A DNA stretch of 64,000 nt from positions 1 to 64,000 of the forward strand of contig JAJQCA010000014.1 of the NCBI GenBank assembly GCA_021202985.1, given 5' to 3'. A program made the position numbers and the translations under genes. The notes below the pieces were generated by a model that had not been told where the DNA came from, made no database searches, and was given only the letters and a program-made list of their open reading frames with translations. This document shows positions 11,040-21,660 of the stretch, in pieces (positions within the stretch are counted from its first letter, which is position 1; the number at the start of each line of letters is the position of its first letter). Origin of the DNA: Alistipes sp. (GTDB lineage: Bacteria; Bacteroidota; Bacteroidia; Bacteroidales; Rikenellaceae).

Positions 11040-11948
11040 ATGGTCACGGATAAAGGTATAATCTTCGATATCCAACATTTCTGCACCCATGACGGTCCCG
11101 GTATCCGGACCACGGTCTTCCTTAAAGGATGCCCGCTGAGTTGCGTCTGGTGCCATAATCCGGAATCGCAGGGGTTCCGGCCCGAAATTCTCTACCACGC
11201 GCAAAAATGCGTGGGATGCAACGCCTGCGAGCAGGCCTGCCCCCACCACGACAGCTACGCAATCCTTGCGGATGCCGCCATGCGCCGGCAACTGTGCCGC
11301 GGCTGTACCCTATGCCGCGAAGCGTGCCTTTACGGTGCGCTTGAAACCGCCGGAAGAACCGTTACGGCCACCGCGGTAATCGATGAGGTGGCAAAGGACG
11401 CCGCCTATTACGAAAACTCGGGCGGTGGGGTGACCCTCTCCGGAGGGGAAGCGTTGGCGCAACCCGGATTCAGCCATGCAATACTTCACGGCACAAAACT
11501 CCGCGGCATACACACGGCAATTGAGACCTCGGGATATTGCACGGAGAGCGACCTGCTGAAACTCGCCCCGGTAACCGACCTTTGGCTTTGGGACGTGAAA
11601 CTGCTCGACCCCGCACTTCACCGGCGGCTCACCGGCGTCGAACTTCAGCGCATCACGACAAACTTAGCAACCCTGTCCCGTACCGGCGCCCGAATCATCC
11701 TGCGCGTGCTGTTCGTACCTGAACTGCATGGCGGCGACCAGTATATCGGGCAACTTACGCGGCTGGTCTCAACGTTGGCCGTCCGGCCCGGCATCGAAGT
11801 CATTCCTTACCACAGGCTGGGCCTCTCGAAACGGGCCAAACTGGGTATCGACTCCGGCGAAGGCTTCTATCGCGAACCCCCCCACGAAGAACTGACAGCT
11901 TTCAAAGAACGCCTCGGGCATGCGCTCGACTTACGGATGGACTCTTAA
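11040..11948 (+). CDS. Glycyl radical enzyme activating protein (radical SAM, PflA-like, with ferredoxin-type Cys insert)
   Basis: CHNPESQ preceded by KGCPLSCVWC (CxxxCxxC); CVGCNACEQACP and CRGCTLCREACLYGALE; SGGEALAQPGF. Confidence 0.93.
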   Translation: MVTDKGIIFDIQHFCTHDGPGIRTTVFLKGCPLSCVWCHNPESQGFRPEILYHAQKCVGCNACEQACPHHDSYAILADAAMRRQLCRGCTLCREACLYGALETAGRTVTATAVIDEVAKDAAYYENSGGGVTLSGGEALAQPGFSHAILHGTKLRGIHTAIETSGYCTESDLLKLAPVTDLWLWDVKLLDPALHRRLTGVELQRITTNLATLSRTGARIILRVLFVPELHGGDQYIGQLTRLVSTLAVRPGIEVIPYHRLGLSKRAKLGIDSGEGFYREPPHEELTAFKERLGHALDLRMDS

Positions 11949-11950
11949 AT

Positions 11951-14900
11951 TTACAATTCGGCCTGGTACTCGATATATACCGGACCGGTCAAGCCTGACA
12001 TCTGCAGGGGCGAATCCGGCCCCCATGTGTTATACGGTGCGTATGTTCCCCTCTGTTCCCGTGGGAGCCTGCTGTCGCCGATAAGACGGTTTACCCAGGT
12101 GTTGGCGACCTCTATTTCTATATTGTTTACCCCTTCGGTAAGCATCCCTGTTACATCCACGCTGTACGGAGGAGTCCATGCGCCGCCGGCATACCGGCCG
12201 TTGACGTAAACTTTGGCAGTCACTCCTACCCCGCCCAGGTAGATGCGGCCGGCACCTCCGGCCGTGATACCGGCCAGTTCTATCTCCTTACGGTACCGGA
12301 CCATACCCGAATAGTACCTTATACTGTCCTCGTCCGAAAGTGCGAGGTCGCACAACTGTTCGAATACCCGCACACCCGATGGTCCGCGCCTTTCAGACTG
12401 GAATTCAACCTCCCACGGGCCGTGGACCGGCAGCCTGACTGTTTCGACCGCCAGGCCGGACGCCGACCCGACAGGGACGGGTTTGCGGCCGGCCCTGCCG
12501 GCCACTCCGCCGAATACCACGAAACAACTCTCGTACGGGTGAAGTTCCAGTGCGACTCCGGTATAACCGGCAGAAGGAGAGGTAGTATCAACGGTGCGGA
12601 TGCTGCCGTCCACCGGGTTCCAAATCCCGGCCGGGCTTCCCGATACCCTGAACCCGGCATCGAAAGCTATCCGATCCGCGGACTGGTTGCTGACAAAATA
12701 TATATCGCCGTCTTCGCAGGTCCGGTGGCCGTATAGAACGGGTACGTCCTTGTCGGTGGTAAAGTCGGGGCCGCAACCCGTAAGGGCCAACGCCTCCTCC
12801 ATGCCGATACCGCACATTACCACACCTTGTCCTACACGGACATGGTTCTCTCCCGGCGGTATGCGGCCCCACAGCCTTGCCGAAGCCTCCCGGACACGGT
12901 CGTCCGATTCGGGATAGCCCTCCAGGCTTGGAGACCGTTCCGGCGCCGGGCCCAATACCGCCGCTCCGCGGCGCACCAGCTCCTCTATTTTTTCAAGCAG
13001 TTCCGGCCTCATGGTCGCAAGGGGCGGAAGAACGAGGATATCGTATTGCGTGCCGTGGGGCAGGGTCAGCTTCCCGTCCCGGACCGTGAGCCTGTCGAGT
13101 ATCACCTCGCCGTTTATGTAGTCGAACTGGTAGCCGGGCGGCAGGGGCGGGTCCGTTATTCCCGTCATCTTTGGCGCGTCCTCGCCGATAAAATAAGCCA
13201 CGTCAGCCACATTAAGTCCCTGCTGCAACATAAAGTTGACGCGTTTAAGATAGGACGTGAACAGGTCGAGGTGCGGAAACCAGGTATTCATCCGGTTGAA
13301 TTCGTTGCCGAACTCTGCATTGTAACCGGGCGGCACCGGGTCTTCGTACTGCGCGAGGTAGAGGTGCAGCAGCGTGTTGTTTATACCTTCGGCGAAGAAC
13401 TTGTCGCCGCGGGGTTTCATTACCGCCGGGTAGCGGCTGAACGGCGGTCCGCCGCAGGTGAACGATTCGGCGGAAACCTTCGTCTTACCGTAAATATGGG
13501 CGGCTGAAGAGGCAGCCCTGTTCTCGATGTCGCCCAGCGAGCCTTCGCTCCAGAATTCGCCCGCTATCTCGTCCGACTGCCCACCGTACTGGAGGAACTC
13601 TCCGGGGAAGCCCCAGTGGCCGTAATTTTCGAGCCACAGCGTGAGGCCGTGGTCGTGGGCAATCTTTCTCATACCACCGATATGCTCATAGGATATCTTA
13701 TCGGCCACCATCCGGCGCAGGTCCCAAAGGAACCGGTCGGATTCCTCCCGGCTGCCTACCACATGGCCGTAGTAGACGGGCAGGTAAGGCAGGGCGTCGT
13801 AACCGTACGTTTCCATAAAATCCTCCAGGAAGGTATCGGTAAAGTTCTGGCCTCCCTTCTCGTAACTGTCGGCCACTACCACGCGGAAGGTGCGTCGGTC
13901 TTCAGCCGGAATCCGTTCCATAATCCGCCCCAGGAAAGAGTCGAAATGGTGCCTGAGGAAGGCCGAAGTGAGTTTGTCCACTTCCAGGCCGGTACCTTCG
14001 CCCGCCGCGGGGCTGTTCACGCTTCCGGTAGGCAGCATCCCGAGGCGCATGATCTCCCACCGACCCTCGGGAGCGTCCCACCGTATGTTTCCGTCACTCA
14101 TGGCGGCTGTTATATCCAGGACTTCGTCCTTACTTACGGCCAGTTCCCGGTCTTCGGCGCCGGGCTGGGTTCGCCACTGATATTCCTGCCAGTAAGGCAG
14201 CGGACTCTGGAACATCTTGGCGAGAGTCTTCTCAGGGTATCTCTCCACTTTGGGAATAGCGGACAACTCTATCCCGGAGATGCCTCCTCCGGGCGAAAGC
14301 GAAGAGAGTACGAAGCGGAACCGGGTGGCGGTTACCGCGGGAGTGCTTATTACAATCGGTGCGTACGGGTCGAACCCGAGTTCCCGGCCGGGTATGGTGC
14401 GGTCGATATCGAACTCGGCTATGGTACGGTAACCACCGTTTTCCGGCACCTGCAATTCTGCATGGGCACGTGTGGGACGCTCCAAAGTCCTCACTATGAC
14501 ACTCCGCAGAGTAAACGGATTGTCGGCAGTTATGTCGAACAGTACCCGGTTGTGAGAAGGGTCGAAGGCTATTCCCGTGGAGGGATCGCCGTCCAGGAGA
14601 ATCTCCGCATCGTGGTAGCGTGGGGTGGAGGTCATTGTGGAGTTGGTACGGTCCAGCACCGCTTCACCCTCCCCCTTTACGGGAATAGCGAGTACTTTCA
14701 CGTCCTGCATTCCTTCCGGTGCCTCGGGCGCCGGGACCTCCACCGGCCCGCCGCCGTCCACCATAACAGAGGAGCAGGCCAGGTATCGCATGGATTGTGT
14801 GGGATCAATCCACGGTCCTCCGGCCTGGCTCCAGCCCGGGCAATTGAATATGCCTATTTCTATATCGAGTTCCGATGCTTTTTTCAGTGCCGTATGCAGG

Positions 14901-15214
14901 ATATGCCACCACTCCTCGGTAAACAGCTTTACGGGACCCTGGGGGAGTACTTCCGGCCCGAATCCGATATTTCCTATAAATGCCCTGTTTATACCTGCCT
15001 GTTTCATGGATTCGAGGTCCTTTACCACCCCTTCGGCGGATATGTTACCGGAAATCCAATACCAGTAGACGGACGTCTGTATCGAGTCGGGAGGGTTTCG
15101 GAATCCCTCTTCCAGCCTGTCGGTCAATGTGGCCCGAGTGCCCTTGCCACAGCCCGCCGTGCAGCCGATTACCGCAAGGAGCAGAAAAGCTCCTGCAAAT
15201 TTCTTCAAGTTCAT
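11951..15214 (-). CDS. GH106-like alpha-L-rhamnosidase, lipoprotein
   Basis: 1087 aa; lipobox; NPPDSIQTSVYWYWISGNISAEGVVKDLESMKQAGINRAFIGNIGFG and DSYEKGGQNFTDTF are GH106-like; C-terminal GH2-type beta-sandwich. Confidence 0.85.
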   Translation of the reverse strand: MNLKKFAGAFLLLAVIGCTAGCGKGTRATLTDRLEEGFRNPPDSIQTSVYWYWISGNISAEGVVKDLESMKQAGINRAFIGNIGFGPEVLPQGPVKLFTEEWWHILHTALKKASELDIEIGIFNCPGWSQAGGPWIDPTQSMRYLACSSVMVDGGGPVEVPAPEAPEGMQDVKVLAIPVKGEGEAVLDRTNSTMTSTPRYHDAEILLDGDPSTGIAFDPSHNRVLFDITADNPFTLRSVIVRTLERPTRAHAELQVPENGGYRTIAEFDIDRTIPGRELGFDPYAPIVISTPAVTATRFRFVLSSLSPGGGISGIELSAIPKVERYPEKTLAKMFQSPLPYWQEYQWRTQPGAEDRELAVSKDEVLDITAAMSDGNIRWDAPEGRWEIMRLGMLPTGSVNSPAAGEGTGLEVDKLTSAFLRHHFDSFLGRIMERIPAEDRRTFRVVVADSYEKGGQNFTDTFLEDFMETYGYDALPYLPVYYGHVVGSREESDRFLWDLRRMVADKISYEHIGGMRKIAHDHGLTLWLENYGHWGFPGEFLQYGGQSDEIAGEFWSEGSLGDIENRAASSAAHIYGKTKVSAESFTCGGPPFSRYPAVMKPRGDKFFAEGINNTLLHLYLAQYEDPVPPGYNAEFGNEFNRMNTWFPHLDLFTSYLKRVNFMLQQGLNVADVAYFIGEDAPKMTGITDPPLPPGYQFDYINGEVILDRLTVRDGKLTLPHGTQYDILVLPPLATMRPELLEKIEELVRRGAAVLGPAPERSPSLEGYPESDDRVREASARLWGRIPPGENHVRVGQGVVMCGIGMEEALALTGCGPDFTTDKDVPVLYGHRTCEDGDIYFVSNQSADRIAFDAGFRVSGSPAGIWNPVDGSIRTVDTTSPSAGYTGVALELHPYESCFVVFGGVAGRAGRKPVPVGSASGLAVETVRLPVHGPWEVEFQSERRGPSGVRVFEQLCDLALSDEDSIRYYSGMVRYRKEIELAGITAGGAGRIYLGGVGVTAKVYVNGRYAGGAWTPPYSVDVTGMLTEGVNNIEIEVANTWVNRLIGDSRLPREQRGTYAPYNTWGPDSPLQMSGLTGPVYIEYQAEL

Positions 15215-15390
15215 ATAGGTAGGTTTGCTGCTCCAAAATTACCGGGAACCCGGCGGGACACCTCCCGCGTATTATCCATTTTTTAACTCATTTGTTGCGG
15301 TCAGGGCGGAGGCAGGGCGGAGCACGGGATATGCGAAGGAATTCTCAGTGTTTTGTACCGGGGGAGAGCATGTCACGAATCCCGGAAAGT

Positions 15391-18300
15391 TCAGACGGAT
15401 TTTTTATAATCCTTGGGGCTGACGCCGAACTGCTTCTTAAAGCAGAGGGAAAAATGGGAATGGGTACCGAACCCGAGCATATCCACTATTTCGGCCACGC
15501 TGTAACGGCCCGTTTTCAGCAGTTCGGCGGCTTTATTGAGTTTGTAGACCCTTACGAAATCAAGCGGCGACTCGCCGGTGAGGAATTTTATCTTCCGGTA
15601 GAAACTCGTTCGGCTGAATGCCATTTCCTTAGCAATCGCGTTGATATTGAGGTTTACGTCCGAAAGGTTGTCGTCAATTAGTTTGTAGAGTTTGCCGAAG
15701 AACTTCATATCGAGTTCGTTCAACGGCATTTTACCGGATTCCTCCCCTGCCCCGGTCCCGGTTTCGGCCGCTACGCCGGGAGTTCGCAGCATAAGTTTTT
15801 TCAGCCGCTCCATATTGAGGAACATGTTTGCGACCGACATCCGGAGAATTTCGGGATTGAAGGGTTTATTAATGTAAGCGTCGGCACCTGCCTTGTATCC
15901 GGCGATATGGTTATCGTCGAGCGTTTTGGCCGTAAGCATCACTACCGGTATGTGGCACAGGTCCGGGTCGTTCTTAACGGCCGAACAGAAGCTGTAACCA
16001 TCCATACGCGGCATCAGTACATCGCTTATCACGAGGTCTACCCTGTCGCGGCGGCATATTTCGAGTGCCGCTGCCCCGTCCGGGGCGTCGAGCACACGGT
16101 ACGAGTCGTCGAATATGGAACGGAGAAATTCCCGCAGTTGTTCATTATCCTCGGCAATAAGTACCGTCGGCCGTTCCGGTTCGCATGTCGGCTGCACCGG
16201 TGCACCGGAACTCCGGCTGTCATGTTCGCCCGCCGCCGCGCTGTCTGCGGCCGGGGCCGGTGCTTCAGCTGCGAATTCACCTTCGCTGAAGAACTCCCTG
16301 TCGCATGGAAGCACGAAGCTGAATACCATCCCTCCGCCTGCCCTTCTTTGCGCAGCTATCCGGCCTTTATGCACTTCAGTCAGGGTCTTTACATAATGAA
16401 GACCGATTCCCTGACCCGGTATATTCTTGGAAAGTATATTATCCCGGCCAAACCGCTTGTAACGGGTGAACAGGTCCGGCATGTCTTCCTCTTTAATACC
16501 TATACCCGTATCGCATACCCTTACGTACAGACACTGGCCGCAGGACGGTCCCCGGGAGAATTCCCCGGGAAGGACATCCGTCACCGACATTTCTATCAGC
16601 ACCCTGCCGCCCGAGGGTGTGTATTTCAAAGCGTTCGAGAGCAGGTTGCCCAATATCTTACCCAGTTTGTCCCCGTCTATGTAACAAGGTTGCAGCGATG
16701 GGTCCGCCGAAAGTTCCACCGTGATATTTTTATCGAGCGCGAAATAGGAATAAGTCTGTATAAGTTCGTTGGCAACAGTGAGCGGATCTATCTGCGATAC
16801 GGCGAGCGACATGGTGTCGCTCTCTATCCTGGCGAAATCCATCAACTGGTCAAGCAGTCGAAGCAGTTTAGCTGCGTTACGGTCTATCAGGCCCAGCAGT
16901 TTGCCTCGCCGCGGTTCGTCCGGATTACCGCCCATCAACTCCTTGACCGGTCCGTAAATCATACTTACGGGTGTGCGTAGTTCGTGCGATATATTAGTGA
17001 AGAACCGAATTTTCATGTCGGCCAGCTCCTGCTCGTACTGCCTCTCTTTCTGCAAAATCGCAAGTCTCTCCCGGCCTATCCGCGTGTTCGTATATATACG
17101 AAGGTATAACAGAAGCAAGGCGAGGCCTATTACAAAATATGCCGCGACGGCCGGGCTGCTTAGCCACGGTGCCGCCACAACCCGCACCGCCAGCGAGGTC
17201 GAAGCATCGCTCCACGTGCCGTCGGTATCCTGCGCCCGCACTTCGAACAGGTACCGGCTCGGGGCGAGGTTAGAGTAGGTAGCCCGGCGGTAGCCGCTCA
17301 CATAGTTCCAGTCCTCATCGAAACCCTGCAACCGGTAGGCATATTTAATTTTCTGCGAAGTGCTGAAATCTATGGCGCAGTAATCTATACTGAAAACGTT
17401 CTGGCGATGTCCGAGTTTAATGGAGGTCGTACGGGAAATATGGGTATCCAGTATACCGTCCGCATCGCCGGGGCGGATGCTACGGTTAAGAATTTTCAGG
17501 TCCTCCAATACCACGTCGAGCTTCCTTGCGGCACCGGTCACCTCCGAAGGGTCGAAATAAGTAAGTCCGTGGTTTCCGCCGAAATAGACCTGGCCGCCGG
17601 CCGAATGCAGGACAGCCTTTTCATGGAACTGGTTACCACCCGTCCCGTCGTAGTCGAAATAATTGAACGTCTTTCCGTTAGTAGTATCGTACCGGGTAAT
17701 TCCCTGAGAAGTGCTCATCCATACCGTGCCGCGGCCGTCCTCGGTTATCGCAATAACGTCGTTCCCGGGCAAGCCCGTATCGGTGGAGAAAGTCCGGAAG
17801 GTACCTGCTATCCTGTCGTAACATACGGCTCCGCGGCCGTATGTGCCTATCCACAACTCCGAACGGTCGTTCTCATGGAGGAAAATAGCCCGTTCGGTAA
17901 AATGTTCCAGTCCGGGTACCGTGGGGAACGGGCGTATCTCGAGCGTACCCGGTTCGGCGAGGTAGAGTCCGTCGTCATAGGCAGAGAAGAGTATTTCACC
18001 CGATTTGAGCATGATTATACGGGTTATATTGTTCCATGTTCCGGGTAGCGGGAGCCGGAACGGCTCGGGTGAGTCGTCTGCGGGAAATATATAGATTCCG
18101 TCGGTCGACGAACCGGCCCATATCCGGCCCTGCCCGTCTTCGGTAAGGGCAACAATATCCGAGAGCACTTCGTAAACCCTGAAATCCCTGATTAACCCGC
18201 CGTCCACCGTGGCCCGGAGGATATATTTATCGAACCCGAGCCAAAGCCTGCCGTTGGAATCCACCAGTATCGACTGTACAAAGTGGCTGTATGCATCGCG

Positions 18301-19470
18301 GAACGGTGCGAAGTTGATTTTATCGTACGTCACGGAGCGCCCTTCCAATGTGTCGAACCACGTAAGGCCATGGTACCGGGTCCCAATCCAGAGATTACCG
18401 GCCCGGTCCTCTGCTATACAAGTCACGAATTTCCCGTCCGTGCACCTGTTGAGCGCCTTATTGCCGTTGAATCTCCGGGCCGCGTCCAGTTCCACGGTAT
18501 AGCCCTTGTCGAATGTCCCGAGCCAGAGGTTGCCGTCACGGTCACGGAAGCATGCGGTGTAGTGGCACGACGGGTCGCTACCCGGGTCCGGACGGTCCGC
18601 GGGACCGAACGCACCGGTACGGAAATTATAGACGAACAAGCCGTCGTTCATAGTGCCGATGAGCAGGTTATCCGGGTCGATCTCATGGAAGAAGGTTATT
18701 TGGAGCCGGGAAACGACCTCGTCGTATCGTTCGTTCAACTCACTCCGTTTCAACCTGTTACTCCACGGCTCGAGGGCAACGACCCCCTGGTTACAGCCGA
18801 ACCATATTTCGCCCGTTCGGGTCCGGTAACTGCACATTATGTCCAACCCGGGCGGCGTTTTCGCGGGAACTATCGACCCGAGGTTTTTGTCCATATGGTA
18901 AATGCCCTGCCCGTTGCGACCGCCGAGCCATAAATCGGAGTACTCGTCGGCTATTATTGTCTGGACTATAAACCCTTCCGTGCCGGCTACCACATCCATC
19001 ACCAGTTCCTGCCGGTCTATCTCCTTCACTCCGTTGTTCCCGCATACCAGCAGGCGGCCGTTGAATTCCAGAAACCCCTCTTCGAACGAGGCCCTTGCGG
19101 CCGGGTCGCGGTAGCCGACCCGGTCAAAATCCCCCGCCACGGGATTGTAACGGCATACACCTTTGTCGGTGGCTATCCACAATTCCCCACGGCTGTCCAC
19201 CAGGATGGCGGTTATAAGATCGGAAGGAAGGGTGTTTACGTCTTCCCTGTCGTGGAAGTAATGAAGATATTCGTACCCGTTATAACGGCAAAGGCCTTTT
19301 GCAGTGCCTATCCAGAGGTAGCCTTCACGGGTCTGGCCGAACGCGTTAATATGGCGGTTGGGGATATTGCCGTCCGGGATCGAACCCATGCCGGCCGCGG
19401 CAGTGAGGATGGCCGGACAGACAATGGCCCACAGAAGCAGGAATAACGGTAAAGATTTTTTTACAGGCAT
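15391..19470 (-). CDS. Hybrid two-component system regulator (HTCS): propeller repeats, Y_Y_Y, TM, HisKA, HATPase, REC, AraC-type HTH
   Basis: 1359 aa; repeated LWIGT(A/D) motifs; FFTNISHELRTPVSMIYGPV; GQGIGLHYVKTL; LVISDVLMPRMDGYSFC; C-terminal GFGTHSHFSLCFKKQFGVSPKDY. Confidence 0.96.
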   Translation of the reverse strand: MPVKKSLPLFLLLWAIVCPAILTAAAGMGSIPDGNIPNRHINAFGQTREGYLWIGTAKGLCRYNGYEYLHYFHDREDVNTLPSDLITAILVDSRGELWIATDKGVCRYNPVAGDFDRVGYRDPAARASFEEGFLEFNGRLLVCGNNGVKEIDRQELVMDVVAGTEGFIVQTIIADEYSDLWLGGRNGQGIYHMDKNLGSIVPAKTPPGLDIMCSYRTRTGEIWFGCNQGVVALEPWSNRLKRSELNERYDEVVSRLQITFFHEIDPDNLLIGTMNDGLFVYNFRTGAFGPADRPDPGSDPSCHYTACFRDRDGNLWLGTFDKGYTVELDAARRFNGNKALNRCTDGKFVTCIAEDRAGNLWIGTRYHGLTWFDTLEGRSVTYDKINFAPFRDAYSHFVQSILVDSNGRLWLGFDKYILRATVDGGLIRDFRVYEVLSDIVALTEDGQGRIWAGSSTDGIYIFPADDSPEPFRLPLPGTWNNITRIIMLKSGEILFSAYDDGLYLAEPGTLEIRPFPTVPGLEHFTERAIFLHENDRSELWIGTYGRGAVCYDRIAGTFRTFSTDTGLPGNDVIAITEDGRGTVWMSTSQGITRYDTTNGKTFNYFDYDGTGGNQFHEKAVLHSAGGQVYFGGNHGLTYFDPSEVTGAARKLDVVLEDLKILNRSIRPGDADGILDTHISRTTSIKLGHRQNVFSIDYCAIDFSTSQKIKYAYRLQGFDEDWNYVSGYRRATYSNLAPSRYLFEVRAQDTDGTWSDASTSLAVRVVAAPWLSSPAVAAYFVIGLALLLLYLRIYTNTRIGRERLAILQKERQYEQELADMKIRFFTNISHELRTPVSMIYGPVKELMGGNPDEPRRGKLLGLIDRNAAKLLRLLDQLMDFARIESDTMSLAVSQIDPLTVANELIQTYSYFALDKNITVELSADPSLQPCYIDGDKLGKILGNLLSNALKYTPSGGRVLIEMSVTDVLPGEFSRGPSCGQCLYVRVCDTGIGIKEEDMPDLFTRYKRFGRDNILSKNIPGQGIGLHYVKTLTEVHKGRIAAQRRAGGGMVFSFVLPCDREFFSEGEFAAEAPAPAADSAAAGEHDSRSSGAPVQPTCEPERPTVLIAEDNEQLREFLRSIFDDSYRVLDAPDGAAALEICRRDRVDLVISDVLMPRMDGYSFCSAVKNDPDLCHIPVVMLTAKTLDDNHIAGYKAGADAYINKPFNPEILRMSVANMFLNMERLKKLMLRTPGVAAETGTGAGEESGKMPLNELDMKFFGKLYKLIDDNLSDVNLNINAIAKEMAFSRTSFYRKIKFLTGESPLDFVRVYKLNKAAELLKTGRYSVAEIVDMLGFGTHSHFSLCFKKQFGVSPKDYKKSV

Positions 19471-19696
19471 AGGTCGGTAGCGGAATAAGTCTCCCCGGTA
19501 ACAAAATTAGTTAATTACGCGTGACGGCAAAACGCCCGGCGGGGGTCTGGATAAATCGAGGTAAATTTTGAAACAAACCGGTTAATCGGCGGTTCAAAAT
19601 CCTGAGCGAAACAATTTCGGCAACTTTTGGGTATATCCCGCTAACCGGTCGGAGTGTTTTCGGATAGTTTTGATGCAAACGCTAAAAAATCCGAAC

Positions 19697-21448
19697 ATGC
19701 AACGTTCCGCAATCTTACTCATGCTTACCCTGATTATCTTAAACGCGGGGGCGCCCCTCTCCCTGGCTGCACATCCACCGCGTCCCGCCACGGGGGGCTG
19801 GACCGACCAGATGAGGACCGAATATATTACGCCCGTGCGTATAGTATGGACCTCGGGAGGGCCGGACGTTAATGTCCGCAACGCAGAGGTACTCCTCGAA
19901 GAATTTTCCGGCCAGGTATCCACCGCCTCGCAGAATTTCTGTGTGCTGAGTACCCGTGGCGGGGGGACGGCGTCCGTCCTGCTCGACTTCGGCAGGGAGT
20001 ACCAGGGTGCGCTCGAACTGGCGGCCGGACTTCGCGACAGCCAGCACCCGGTGGAGGTGCGCGTTCGTTTCGGGGAATCGGTCAGCGAGGCCATGAGCGA
20101 AGCAGGCTCCACGGCTACCAACGACCATGCATTGAGGGATTTCACCCTCCGGGTGCCGTGGCTGGGCACCATAATGACCGGGGAGTCGGGCTACCGGTTC
20201 GTACGGATAGACCTTGTCGAGCCGGATGCCGAACTACCCCTGATTGCGGCCCGGACCGTGTTCCGGTACCGGGACGTTCCATACCTCGGAACGTTCATTT
20301 CAGACGATAAAAGGCTCGACAATATATGGAAAACAGGCGCATATACAGTACATTTGAATATGCAGAATTTCCTTTGGGACGGAATCAAGAGGGACAGGCT
20401 GGTGTGGTTGGGCGATATGCATCCTGAAGTGATGTGCATAAACACGGTCTTCGGCGGGAACGAGGTGGTAAACAAAAGCCTCGACTTCGCCCGCGACGAA
20501 ACACCCCTTCCGGGGTGGATGAACGGGATGTGTTCCTACTCCCTCTGGTGGATAATCATTCATAAGGACCTTTACCTGTACGGTGGCGATTTGGAATATC
20601 TCCGTGAACAGCACCACTATCTGGGAGGACTCGTAGAGCAGATTGTATCACAAATCGACGGCGACAGGGAGCGGCTTGCGGGCGGTGTGCGTTTCCTCGA
20701 CTGGCCCACTTCGGAAATGCCGGAGGTGATAGACGCCGGGCTTCATGCCCTGACCGTGACCGGCCTCGAGAGCGCGGCCATGATTGCCCGCTGGCTGGAC
20801 GACACCCGGCTCGAAGCCGAATGCCTCGAAAATGCCGCAGCGCTCAAGCGGTACCTGCCCGACCATATGAATAACAAGCAGGCGGCCTCGCTGCTCGCAC
20901 TCGCCGGCATTCCCGGCGCGGAGCAGGCGGCCGGTGTGGCGGCCCGCGACGGGGCGCACGGTTTCTCCACATTCTACGGTTACTATATGCTCGAAGCGCT
21001 CGCCCTTGCAGGGATGTACGACGAGGCCCTTTCAATAATTTCGGATTACTGGGGGGCGATGCTCGACCTGGGGGCGACCACTTTCTGGGAAGACCTCGAC
21101 TACTCGCAGGTGGCACGGGCGGGCAGGATAGATGAGTTCGTACCCGAGGGTATGTTCGACATCCATGCCGACGGCGGAGCCTACTGCTACGAGGGCCTGC
21201 GCCACAGCCTGTGCCACGGCTGGGCCAGCGGACCCACGCCCTGGCTGAGCCGCCACGTGCTCGGGATAGAACCGCTGGAACCGGGATTCGCCCGGGTGGC
21301 GGTACGGCCCAACCTGGGCCGCCTCAACCGGGCGAGCGGCACCATGCCAACACCGTACGGTATAATCAGCGTCAGCCATGAGAGGATGCCGGACGGCCGG
21401 ATATCGAGCCGGGTGGAGGTCCCGCCGGGGATAGAATTGGTAGAATAG
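19697..21448 (+). CDS. GH78-like alpha-L-rhamnosidase (six-hairpin), secreted
   Basis: Signal peptide MQRSAILLMLTLIILNAGAPLSLA; NFLWDGIKRDRLVWLGDMHPE; HGWASGPTPWLSRHVLGIEPLEPGF. Confidence 0.85.
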   Translation: MQRSAILLMLTLIILNAGAPLSLAAHPPRPATGGWTDQMRTEYITPVRIVWTSGGPDVNVRNAEVLLEEFSGQVSTASQNFCVLSTRGGGTASVLLDFGREYQGALELAAGLRDSQHPVEVRVRFGESVSEAMSEAGSTATNDHALRDFTLRVPWLGTIMTGESGYRFVRIDLVEPDAELPLIAARTVFRYRDVPYLGTFISDDKRLDNIWKTGAYTVHLNMQNFLWDGIKRDRLVWLGDMHPEVMCINTVFGGNEVVNKSLDFARDETPLPGWMNGMCSYSLWWIIIHKDLYLYGGDLEYLREQHHYLGGLVEQIVSQIDGDRERLAGGVRFLDWPTSEMPEVIDAGLHALTVTGLESAAMIARWLDDTRLEAECLENAAALKRYLPDHMNNKQAASLLALAGIPGAEQAAGVAARDGAHGFSTFYGYYMLEALALAGMYDEALSIISDYWGAMLDLGATTFWEDLDYSQVARAGRIDEFVPEGMFDIHADGGAYCYEGLRHSLCHGWASGPTPWLSRHVLGIEPLEPGFARVAVRPNLGRLNRASGTMPTPYGIISVSHERMPDGRISSRVEVPPGIELVE

Positions 21449-21660
21449 ATTTTTCCAACCGCCTTATAAAAACTAACCTAAACCGAACTTATATGGACAA
21501 ACTTTACACTACACCCGGCTAAACGGTCCCAAACCGCATCCGAACCGTAAACTTCACTATTCATCCCGTAACGTATCCATATCCACCTCTTCCGCCTGAT
21601 GCGGAAGACACTCTCTGTCCCAGCATTCTACACATATTTACTGCTAACCAAACTAACCTT

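Noticed and set aside
13616-15286. 556-aa plus-strand ORF antisense to the GH106 gene
   Set aside because: Shadow ORF; the minus-strand protein has clear family motifs.
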